A stretch of 64,000 nucleotides of DNA, from contig NC_085052.1 of assembly GCF_963662255.1 (NCBI RefSeq), positions 37,086,654-37,150,653 on the forward strand, written 5' to 3'. The translations under genes and the position numbers were made by a program. Under the pieces are notes generated by a model, which was given only the letters and a program-made list of their open reading frames with translations, was not told the origin of the DNA and ran no database searches. This DNA comes from Cinclus cinclus (taxonomy: Eukaryota > Chordata > Aves > Passeriformes > Cinclidae). The stretch's first letter is position 1. Each line of letters begins with the position of its first letter. Below are positions 1-8,100 of the stretch, in pieces.

Positions 1-9
1 TAGGCCACA

Positions 10-17
10 TGACGTCA
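10..17. promoter_or_regulatory. CRE-type palindrome TGACGTCA in a subset of monomers
   Basis: This is the full 8 bp palindrome recognised by CREB/ATF proteins. It also occurs at 10357, 18501, 20261, 26865, 30166, 31485, 33245, 38748, 46232, 50856, 53057, 58780 and 60981. All other units have TGATGTCA at this place (three have TGATATCA). The difference is what deamination of a methylated CpG would produce, so the palindrome may be ancestral. Nothing in the sequence shows that it is used. Confidence 0.35.
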
Positions 18-332
18 CAATGAATCATTTGATTCTTGGCCTCCATGGCGGCATAATAGATCCTTGCTTCTATTGGTCCCCGTGCTGTAACAATCCATCC
101 CTGGCCCTTTTTATACCCCCTGGTTCCACAAGGGATCATTAGATTGTTAGCCTGCATTGGGTCACAATGGTTCCTTGCTTCTCTTAACCTCTGTGGTGTC
201 ACAATGCATCCCATGCCCTTTTAGGCCACTTGATGTCACAATGAATCATTTGATTCTTGGCCTCCCTGGTGTCATAAACGTTCCTTGCTTCTATTGGGCC
301 CCATGCTGTCAGAGTCCATCCGTGGTCCTTTT

Positions 333-348
333 GCGCCCCCTGGTGTCA
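333..348 (-). promoter_or_regulatory. CTCF-like core motif in class Q monomers
   Basis: On the minus strand the site reads TGACACCAGGGGGCGC. Against the commonly used 19-position vertebrate CTCF consensus (YDRCCASYAGRKGGCRSYV) I count 17 matches including the flanks, with mismatches at positions 4 and 18. The identical 16-mer occurs at 2974, 4735, 10680, 22785, 31808, 35987, 43471, 57560 and 63505, and at many other class Q units. By eye there are a few dozen, not exhaustively counted. All lie in the same orientation. The site contains GCGC, one of the few CpGs in the array, so binding would probably depend on methylation. Occupancy is inference only. Confidence 0.4.
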
Positions 349-442
349 AAAGGGATTCTTAGATTGTTAGCCTGCATTGGGTCACAATGGATCCTTGCTT
401 CTCTTAACCCCTGTGCTGTCACAATGCATCCCATGCCCTTTT

Positions 443-662
443 AGGCCACTTGATGTCACAATGAATCATTTGATTCTTGGCCTCCATGGTGGCATAATTG
501 TACCAGGTTTTAATTGGGCCCCATGCTTTCACAATACATCCCTGCCCCTTTTAGGCTCCTTGGTGTCAAAAGGGATCATTAGATTGTTAGCCTGCATTGG
601 GTCACAATGGATCCTTACTTCTCTTAACCCCTGTGCTGTCACAATGCATCCCATGCCCTTTT
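443..662 (+). repeat. Representative monomer, class G
   Basis: Class G is marked by TAATTGTACCAGGTTTTAAT (or TTTTACT), then TGGGCCCCATGCTTTCACAA. Subvariants inside the window have GGCATAATTG, GGCGTAATTG or GGTGTAATTG before the ACCAGG, and TACGAGG or TAGCAGG in place of TACCAGG. These private changes are good tags for tracing higher-order copies. For example, TAGCAGG with CCATTCTTTC occurs at about 10.18 and 18.33 kb. Confidence 0.88.
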
Positions 663-882
663 AGGCCACATGATGTCACAATGAATTATCTGATTCTTGG
701 CCTCCATGGCGGCATAATAGATCCTTGCTTCTATTGGTCCCCGTGCTGTAACAATTCATCCCTGGCCCTTTTAGGCCCATTGGTGTCACAAGGGATCATT
801 AGATTGTTAGCCTGCATTGGGTCACAATGGTTCCTTGCTTCTCTTAACCTCTGTGGTGTCAAAATGCATCCCATGCCCTTTT
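663..882 (+). repeat. Representative monomer, class D
   Basis: Class D is marked by GGCATAATAGATCCTTGC, then TTGGTCCCCGTGCTGTAAC. It often opens AGGCCACATGATGTCAC followed by AATTAT in place of AATCAT, which breaks the 14 bp dyad found in other classes. It carries more CpGs than class V (GGCGGC, CCCGTG). The form with CCATGGCGGC is a perfect Kozak context on the minus strand, but no meaningful reading frame follows. Class D usually alternates with classes V, G and Q. Confidence 0.88.
704..713 (-). other. Perfect Kozak-like GCCGCCATGG on the minus strand of class D
   Basis: In class D units with CCATGGCGGC the minus strand reads GCCGCCATGG, matching the vertebrate initiation consensus. The frame that follows is only 22 codons long before a stop. 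It arises from repeat sequence that is shared by units without the Kozak match, so it is most likely coincidence. Confidence 0.3.
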
Positions 883-992
883 AGGCCACTTGATGTCACA
901 ATGAATCATTTGATTCTTGGCCTCCATGGTGTCATAATGGTTCCCTGCTTCTATTGGGCCCCATGCCTTCACAATTCATCCCTGGCCCTTTT
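883..992 (+). repeat. First 110 bp half-monomer
   Basis: This half runs from AGGCCACTTGATGTCACAAT to CCTGGCCCTTTT. It aligns without gaps to the following 110 bp: AGGCCACTTGATGTCACAAT matches ACGCCCCCTGGTGTCAAATG in the second half, GTCATAATGGTTCC matches GTCACAATGGATCC, and both end in CCCTTTT. The 220 bp unit therefore arose as a dimer of a 110 bp repeat whose halves then diverged and were amplified together. Confidence 0.88.
903..916. repeat. 14 bp dyad GAATCATTTGATTC in most monomers
   Basis: Arms GAATCA and TGATTC are exact reverse complements separated by TT. The dyad lies 20 bases into the unit and is present in most class V, G and many class D221 units. Units with AATTAT, common in class D, and class Q units with GAACCA have lost one arm. 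It is the clearest short inverted repeat in the monomer. It could be a protein-binding dyad, but I recognise no specific factor. Confidence 0.5.
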
Positions 993-1008
993 ACGCCCCC
1001 TGGTGTCA
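993..1008 (-). promoter_or_regulatory. Weaker CTCF-like motif in class V monomers
   Basis: On the minus strand this is TGACACCAGGGGGCGT. It differs from the class Q site by a T in place of C at the 3' end of the core, and it has a shorter match to the consensus. It recurs in class V units whose second half starts ACGCCCCCTGGTG. In 221 bp class D units the corresponding stretch is GGCACCAGGGGGTATA, a clearly worse match. Confidence 0.25.
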
Positions 1009-1102
1009 AATGGGATGCAGGGATTATTAGTCTCCATTGGGTCACAATGGATCCTTGCTTCTCTTAACCTCTGTGGTGTCACAATGCATCCCATGCCCTT
1101 TT
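993..1102 (+). repeat. Second 110 bp half-monomer
   Basis: This is the partner of 883-992, ending ATGCATCCCATGCCCTTTT. In most other monomers it opens AGGCCCATTGGTGTCACAAG and continues GGATCATTAGATTGTTAGCC. The opening of this half is the most class-specific part of the unit. Alternatives are ACGCCCCCTGGTGTC, GCGCCCCCTGGTGTC, TATACCCCCTGGTGCC and AGGCGCCTTGGTGTC. Confidence 0.88.
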
Positions 1103-2642
1103 AGGCCACTTGATGTCACAATGAATCATTTGATTCTTGGCCTCCATGGTGGCATAATTGTACCAGGTTTTACTTGGGCCCCATGCTTTCACAATTCATC
1201 CCTGCCCCTTTTAGGCCCATAGGTGTCACAAGGGATCATTAGATTGTTAGCCTCCATTGGGTCACAATGGATCCTTGCTTCTCTTAACACCTGTGGTGTC
1301 ACAATGCATCCCATGCCCTTTTGGGCCACTTGATGTCACAATGAATCATTTGATTCTTGGCCTCCATGGTGGTGTAATTGTACCAGGTTTTACGTGGGCC
1401 CCATGCTTTCACAATTCATCCCTGCCCCTTTTAGGCCCATTGGTGTCACAAGGGATCATTAGATTGTTAGCCTCCATTGGGTCACAATGGTTCCTTGCTT
1501 CTCTTAACCCCTGTGGTGTCACAATGCATCCCATGCCCTTTTAGGCCACTTGATGTCACAATGAATAATTTGATTCCTGGCCTCCATGGTGGTGTAATTG
1601 TACGAGGTTTTACTTGGGCCCCATGCTTTCACAATTCATCCCTGCCCCTTTTAGGCCCATTGGTGTCACAAGGGATCATTAGATTGTTAGCCTGCATTGG
1701 GTCACAATGGTTCCTTGCTTCTCTTAACCTCTGTGGTGTCACAATGCATCCCATGCCCTTTTAGGCCACTTGATGTCACAATGAATCATTTGATTCTTGG
1801 CCTCCATGGTGTCATAATGGTTCCTTGTTTCTATTGGGCCCCATGCTTTCACAATACATCCCTGCTCCTTTTAGGCCCATTGGTGTCACAAGGGATCATT
1901 AGATTGTTAGCCTCCATTGGGTCACAATGGATCCTTACTTCTCTTAACCCCTGTGCTGTCACAATGCATCCCATGCCCTTTTAGGCCACTTGATGTCACA
2001 ATGAATCATTTAATTCTTGGCCTCCATGGTGGCGTAATTGTACCAGGTTTTAATTGGGCCCCATGCTTTCACAATATATCCCTGCCCCTTTTAGGCCCAT
2101 TGGTGTCAAAAGGTATCATTAGATTGTTAGCCTCCATTGGGTCACAATGGATCCTTGCTTCTCTTAACCCCTGTGGTGTCACAATGCATCCCATGCCCTT
2201 TTAGGCCACATGATGTCACAATGAATCATTTGATTCTTGGCCTCCACCGTGGCATAATAGATCCTTGCTTCTATTGGTCCCCATGCTTTCACAATTCATC
2301 GCTGCCCCTTTTAGGCCCATTGGTGTCACAAGGGATCATTAGATTGTTAGCCTGCATTGGGTCACAATGGTTCCTTGCTTCTCTTAACCTCTGTGCTGTC
2401 ACAATGCATCCCATGCCCTTTTAGGCCACTTGATGTCACAATGAATCATTTGATTCTTGGCCTCCATGGTGTCATAATGGTTCCTTGTTTCTACTGGGCC
2501 CCATGCTGTCACAATTCATCCCTGGCCCTTTTACGCCCCCTGGTGTCAAATGGGATCCTGGGATTATTAGCCTCCATTGGGTCACAATGGATCCTTGCTT
2601 CTCTTAACCCCTGTGCTGTCACAATGCATCCCATGCCCTTTT

Positions 2643-2863
2643 AGGCCACATGATGTCACAATGAATTATTTGATTTTTGGCCTCCATGGTGGCATAATAG
2701 ATCCTTGCTTCTATTGGTCCCCGTGCTGTAACAATCCATCCCTGGCCCTTTTTATACCCCCTGGTGCCACAAGGGATCATTAGATTGTTAGCCTGCATTG
2801 GGTCACAATGGTTCCTTGCTTCGCTTAACCTCTGTGGTGTCACAATGCATTCCAAGACCTTTT
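2643..2863 (+). repeat. 221 bp monomer variant, class D with TTTTTATA
   Basis: This is a class D unit in which the end of the first half reads CCCTTTTTATACCCCCTGG, one T longer than usual. The following half therefore opens TATACCCCCTGGTGCCACAA. The variant recurs dozens of times (for example 8808-9028, 22454-22674, 59213-59433). Its extra base changes the reading frame relative to neighbours, which is why short minus-strand open frames appear around these units. At 16512-16731 a relative has lost one T and returned to 220 bp. Confidence 0.85.
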
Positions 2864-3523
2864 AGGCCACTTGGTCTTACAATGAACCATTTGATTCTTG
2901 GCCTTCATGGTGTCATAATGGTTCCTTGCTTCTATAGCTCCCCATGCTGTCAGAGTTCATCCGTGGTCCTTTTGCGCCCCCTGGTGTCAAAAGGGATTCA
3001 TAGATTGTTAGCCTGCTTTGGGTCACAATGGTTCCTTGCTTCTCTTAACCCCTGTGCTGTCACAATGCATCCCATGCCCTTTTAGGCCACTTGATGTCAC
3101 AATGAATCATTTAATTCTTGGCCTCCATGGTGGCGTAATTGTACCAGGTTTTAATTGGGCCCCATGCTTTCACAATATATCCCTACCCCTTTTAGGCCCA
3201 TTGGTGACAAAAGGGATCATTAGATTGTTAGCCTCCATTGGGTCACAATGCATCCTTGCTTCTCTTAACCCCTGTGGTGTCACAATGCATCCCATGCCCT
3301 TTTAGGCCACATGATGTCACAATGAATCATTTCATTCTTGGCCTCCACCGTGGCATAATAGATCCTTGCTTCTATTGGTCCCCATGCTTTCACAATTCAT
3401 CCCTGCCCCTTTTAGGCCCATTGGTTTCACAAGGGATCATTAGATTGTTAGCCTGCATTGGGTCACAATGGTTCCTTGCTTCTCTTAACCTCTGAGGTGT
3501 CACAATGCATCCCATGCCCTTTT

Positions 3524-3742
3524 AGGCCACTTGATGTCACAATGAATCATTTGATTCTTGGCCTCCATGGTGTCATAATGGTTCCTTGTTTCTATTGGGC
3601 CCCATGCTGTCACAATTCATCCCTGGCCCTTTTACGCCCCCTGGTGTCAAATGGGATCCTGGGATTATTAGCCTCCATTGGGTCACAATGGATCCTTGCT
3701 TCTCTTAACCCCTGTGCTGTCACAATGCATCCCATGCCTTTT
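3524..3742 (+). repeat. 219 bp monomer with a one-base deletion near its end
   Basis: CATCCCATGCCTTTTAGG at about 3729-3746 lacks one C of the usual CATCCCATGCCCTTTTAGG. Because 219 is divisible by three, the reading frame stays open into the next unit. That produces the longest open frame in the window (3458-3883, 141 codons), which is a by-product of the repeat, not a gene. Confidence 0.85.
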
Positions 3743-4624
3743 AGGCCACTTGATGTCACAATGAATCATTTGATTCTTGGCCACAACGGTGGCATAGTAG
3801 ATCCTTGCTTCTATTGGTCCCCGTGCTGTAACAATCCATCCCTGGCCCTTTTTATACCCCCTGGTGCCACAAAGGATCATTAGATTGTTAGCCTGCATTG
3901 GGTCACAATGGTTCCTTGCTTCTCTTAACCTCTGTGGTGTCACAATGCAACCCATGCCCTTTTAGGCCACATGATGTCACAATGAATCATTTGATTTTTG
4001 GCATCCATGGTGGCATAATTGTACCAGGTTTTACTTGGGCCCCATGCTTTCACAATTCATCGCTGCCCCTTTTAGGCCCATTGGTGTCACAAGGGATCAT
4101 TAGATTGTTAGCCTGCATTGGGTCACAATGGTTCCTTGCTTCTCTTACCCTCTGTGGTGTCACAATGCATCCCATGCCCTTTTAGGCCACTTGATGTCAC
4201 AATGAAACATTTGATTCTTGGCCTCCATGGTGTCATAATGGTTCCTTGTTTTTATTGGGCCCCATGCTGTCACAATTCATCCCTGGCCCTTTTACGCCCC
4301 CTGGTGTCAAATGGGATCCTGGGATTATTAGCCTCCATTGGGTCACAATGGATCCTTGCTGCTCTTAACCTCTGTGCTGTCACAATGCATCCCATGCCCA
4401 TTTAGGCCACTTGATGTCACAATGAATCATTTGATTCTTGGTCTCCACGGTGGCATAATATATCCTTGCTTCTATTGGTCCCCGTGCTGTAACAATCCAT
4501 CCCTGGCCCTTTTTATACCCCCTGGTGCCACAAGGGATCATTAGATTGTTAGCCTGCATTGGGTCACAATGGTTCCTTGCTTCTCTTAACCTCTGTGGTG
4601 TCACAATGCATTCCAAGCCCTTTT

Positions 4625-4844
4625 AGGCCACTTGGTCTTACAATGAACCATTTGATTCTTGGCCTTCATGGTGTCATAATGGTTCCTTGCTTCTATAGGT
4701 CCCCATGCTGTCAGAGTTCATCCGTGGTCCTTTTGCGCCCCCTGGTGTCAAAAGTGATTCTTAGATTGTTAGCCTGCATTGGGACACAATGGTTCCTTGC
4801 TTCTCTTAACCCCTGTGCTGTCACAATGCATCCCATGCCCTTTT
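4625..4844 (+). repeat. Representative monomer, class Q
   Basis: Class Q opens AGGCCACTTGGTCTTACAAT, then GAACCATTTGATTC. It continues with TTCATGGTGTCATAATGG and CTATAGGTCCCCATGCTGTC. Next comes AGAGTTCATCCGTGGTCC, and the second half begins GCGCCCCCTGGTGTCAAAAG. The preceding unit normally ends ATGCATTCCAAGCCC instead of ATGCATCCCATGCCC. The class is present in all three domains. Its second half holds the CTCF-like core described separately. Confidence 0.88.
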
Positions 4845-5725
4845 AGGCAACATGATGTCACAATGAATCATTTGATTTTGGCCTCCATGGTGGCGTAATT
4901 GTACCAGGTTTTAATTGGGCCCCATGCTTTCACAATATATCCCTGCCACTTTTAGGCCCATTGGTGTCCCAAGGGATCATTAGATTGTTAGCCTGCATTG
5001 GGTCACAATGGTTCCTTGTTTCTCTTTACCTCTGTGGTGTCACAATTCATCCCATGCCCTTTTAGGCCACTTGATGTCACAATGAATCATTAGATTCTTG
5101 GCCTACACGGTGGCATAATAGATCCTTGCTTCTATTGGTCCCCGTGCTGTAACAATCCATCCGTGGCCCTTTTTATACCCCCTGGTGAGACAAAGGATCA
5201 TTAGATTGTTAGCCTGCATTGGGTCACAATGGTTCCTTGCTTCTCTTAACCTCTGTGGTGTCACAATGCATCCCATGCCCTTTTAGGCCACATGATGTGA
5301 CAATGAATCATTTGATTCTTGGCCTCCACGGTGGCATAAGAGATCCTTGTTTCTATTGGTCCCCGTGCTGTAACAATCTATCCCTGGCCCTTTTTATACC
5401 CCCTGGTGCCACAAGGGATCATTAGATTGTTAGCCTGCATTGGGTCACAATGGTTCCTTGCTTCTCTTAACCTCTGAGGTGTCACAATGCATTCCAAGAC
5501 CTTTTAGGCCACTTGGTCTTACAATGAACCATTAGATTCTTGGCCTTCATGGTGTCATAATGGTTCCTTGCTTCTATAGGTCGCCATGATGTCTAGGTTC
5601 GTCCGTGGTCCTTTTGCGCCCCCTGGTGTCAAAAGGGATTCTTAGATTGTTAGCCTGCTTTGGGTCACAATGGATCCTTGCTTCTCTTAACCCCTGTCCT
5701 GTCACAATGCATCCCATGCCCTTTT
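4845..5725 (+). repeat. Run of divergent monomers inside block A
   Basis: Four units in a row carry many private changes: AGGCAACATG at 4845, a one-base deletion giving TTTGATTTTGGCC (219 bp unit 4845-5063), GTGTCCCAAGG, CTCTTTACCTC, ACAATTCATCCC, TAGATTCTTGGCCTACACGG, GGTGAGACAAAGG, TGATGTGACAATG, and TATAGGTCGCCATGATGTCT. Some of these (TGATGTGACAATG, TCGCCATGATGTC) are shared with block B at 13.65 and 13.95 kb, so they predate that duplication. The others are unique to this run. Confidence 0.75.
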
Positions 5726-6826
5726 ATGCCACTTGATGTCACAATGAATCATTTGATTCTTGGCCTCCATGGTGGTGTAATTGTACCAGGTTTTAATTGG
5801 GACCCATGCTTTCACAATATATCCCTGCCCCTTTTAGGCCCATTGGTGTCACAAGGGATCATTAGATTGATAGCCTGCATTGGGTCACAATGGATCCTTA
5901 CTTCTCTTAACCCCTGTGCTGTCACAATGCATCCCATGCCCTTCTAGGCCACTTGATGTCACAATGAATCATTTGATTCTTGGCCTCCATGGCGGCATAA
6001 TAGATCCTTGCTTCTATTGGTCCCCGTGCTGTAACATTCCATCCCTGGCCCTTTTAGGCCCATTGGTGTCACAAGGGATCATTAGATGGTTAGCCTGCAT
6101 TGGGTCACAATGGTTCCTTGCTTCTCTTAACCTCTGTGGTGTCACAATGCATTCCAAGCCCTTTTAGGCCACTTGGTCTTACAGTGAACCATTTGATTCT
6201 TAGCCTTCATGGTGTCATAATGGTTCCTTGCTTCTATAGGTCCCCATGCTGTCAGAGTTCATCCGTTGTCCTTTTGCGCCCCCTGGTGTCAAAAGGGATT
6301 CTTAGATTGTTAGCCTGCATTGGGTCACAATGGTTCCTTGCTTCTCTTAACCCCTGTGCTGTCACAATGCATCCCATGCCCTTTTAGGCCACATGATGTC
6401 ACAATGAATTATTTGATTGTTGGCCTCCATGGTGGCATAATAGATCCTTGCTTCTATTGGTCCCCGTGCTGTAACAATTCATCCCTGGCCCTTTTAGGCC
6501 CATTGGTGTCACAAGGGATCATTAGATTGTTAGCCTGCATTGGGTCACAATGGTTCCTTGTTTCTCTTAACCTCTGTGGTGTCACAATGCATCCCATGCC
6601 CTTTTAGGCCACTTGATGTCACAATGAATCATTTGATTCTTGGCCTCCACGGTGGCATAATAGATCCTTGCTTCTATTGGTCCCCGTGCTGTAACAATCC
6701 ATCCCTGGCCCTTTTTATACCCCCTGGTGCCACAAAGGATCATAAGATTGTTAGCCTGCATTGGGTCACAATGGTTCCTTGCTTCTCTTAACCTCTGTGG
6801 TGTCAAAATGCATCCCATGCCCTTTT

Positions 6827-8100
6827 AGGCCACTTGATGTCACAATGAATCATTTGATTCTTGGCCTCCATGGTGTCATAATGGTTCCCTGCTTCTATTG
6901 GGCCCCATGCCTTCACAATTCATCCCTGGCCCTTTTACGCCCCCTGGTGTCAAATGGGATGCAGGGATTATTAGTCTCCATTGGGTCACAATGGATCCTT
7001 GCTTCTCTTAACCTCTGTGGTGTCACAATGCATCCCATGCCCTTTTAGGCCACTTGATGTCACAATGAATCATTTGATTCTTGGCCTCCATGGTGGCATA
7101 ATTGTACCAGGTTTTACTTGGGCCCCATGCTTTCACAATTCATCGCTGCCCCTTTTAGGCCCATTGGTGTCACAAGGGATCATTAGATTGTTAGCCTCCA
7201 TTGGGTCACAATGGATCCTTGCTTCTCTTAACACCTGTGGTGTCACAATGCATCCCATGCCCTTTTGGGCCACTTGATGTCACAATGAATCATTTGATTC
7301 TTGGCCTCCATGGTGGTGTAATTGTACCAGGTTTTACTTGGGCCCCATGCTTTAACAATTCATCCCTGCCCCTTTTAGGCCCATTGGTGTCACAAGGGAT
7401 CATTAGATTGTTAGCCTCCATTGGGTCACAATGGTTCCTTGCTTCTCTTAACCCCTGTGGTGTCACAATGCATCCCATGCCCTTTTAGGCCACTTGATGT
7501 CACAATGAATCATTTGATTCCTGGCCTCCATGGTGGTGTAATTGTACGAGGTTTTACTTGGGCCCCATGCTTTCACAATTCATCCCTGCCCCTTTTAGGC
7601 CCATTGGTGTCACAAGGGATCATTAGATTGTTAGCCTGCATTGGGTCACAATGGTTCCTTGCTTCTCTTAACCTCTGTGGTGTCACAATGCATCCCATGA
7701 TCTTTTAGGCCACTTGATGTCACAATGAATCATTTGATTCTTGGCCTCCATGGTGTCATAATGGTTCCTTGTTTCTATTGGGCCCCATGCTTTCACAATA
7801 CATCCCTGCTCCTTTTAGGCCCATTGGTGTCAAAAGGGATCATTAGATTGTTAGCCTCCATTGGGTCACAATGGATCCTTACTTCTCTTAACCCCTGTGC
7901 TGTCACAATGCATCCCATGCCCTTTTAGGCCACTTGATGTCACAATGAATCATTTAATTCTTGGCCTCCATGGTGGCGTAATTGTACCAGGTTTTAATTG
8001 GGCCCCATGCTTTCACAATATATCCCTGACCCTTTTAGGCCCATTGGTGTCAAAAGGGATCATTAGATTATTAGCCTCCATTGGGTCACAATGGATCCTT
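6827..8100 (+). repeat. Internal duplication of the ~0.88-2.16 kb segment
   Basis: Units from 6827 match units from 883 at an offset of 5,944 bp (27 monomers plus four bases from 221 bp variants). Shared private marks include GGGATGCAGGGATTATTAGT, CCCTTTTGGGCCACTTGATG and TACGAGGTTTTAC. The match ends near 8.1 kb, where the sequence turns to a different class D unit. Block B has no counterpart at this place, so this is either a gain in A or a loss in B. Confidence 0.75.

Larger units (their letters stand above)
883..1102 (+). repeat. Representative monomer, class V
   Basis: Class V is the commonest form in many stretches. Around base 48 of the unit the sequence reads GGTGTCATAATGGTTCC, followed by TATTGGGCCCCATGC. 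In this example the second half opens ACGCCCCCTGGTGTCAAATG and continues GGGATGCAGGGATTATTAG. More typical V units (for example 2423-2642) have GGGATCCTGGGATTATTAG there. The class recurs at regular places in each higher-order block, so the arrangement of classes, not the single monomer, is the repeating unit. Confidence 0.9.
895..1114 (+). repeat. Six ~37 bp sub-repeats inside one monomer
   Basis: Units opening with GTCACAATG-like motifs start at 895 (GTCACAATG), 931 (GTCATAATG), 968 (TTCACAATT), 1005 (GTCAAATGG), 1041 (GTCACAATG) and 1078 (GTCACAATG). The spacings are 36, 37, 37, 36, 37 and 37 bp and sum to 220. The 36-37-37 pattern repeats exactly in the two halves. This shows directly that the satellite has three nested levels: about 37 bp, 110 bp and 220 bp. 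Subunits share the opening motif and often a CCTT or CCTGC-like middle, but are otherwise well diverged. Confidence 0.85.

Noticed and set aside
157..444. Repeated ~95-codon plus-strand open frames, one per monomer
   Set aside because: They overlap each other by 68 bases, restart every 220 bp and end at the same TAG in CCCTTTTAGG. Because 220 is not divisible by three, the frame changes each unit. Substitutions show no codon-position bias by eye, and there is no splice, promoter or polyadenylation context.
704..713. Minus-strand Kozak-perfect ATG in class D
   Set aside because: Only 22 codons follow before a stop. The match comes from a GGCGGC variant of a common repeat motif.
1041..1050. 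GTCACAATGG as an SRY/SOX site
   Set aside because: The ACAATGG part fits the SOX core, but the base before it does not. The motif is the founding word of the ~37 bp repeat, so its frequency needs no functional explanation.
2749..2759. TTTTTATACCC as a TATA box in 221 bp class D units
   Set aside because: It is a poor match to TATAWAW with no initiator or downstream element, and it derives from one added T in the CCCTTTT block.
2619..2855. 78-codon minus-strand open frames
   Set aside because: They occur only opposite 221 bp class D units, where the additional T keeps one frame open. The protein is the complement of the repeat and has no recognisable domain.
3458..3883. Longest open frame, 141 codons
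   Set aside because: It results from a one-base deletion that makes this monomer 219 bp long, so the frame stays open over two units.
5597..5612. GGTTCGTCCGTGGTCC as a CENP-B box
   Set aside because: It has the TTCG start but lacks the required A and CGGG positions. No other candidate for the CENP-B box was seen in either strand.
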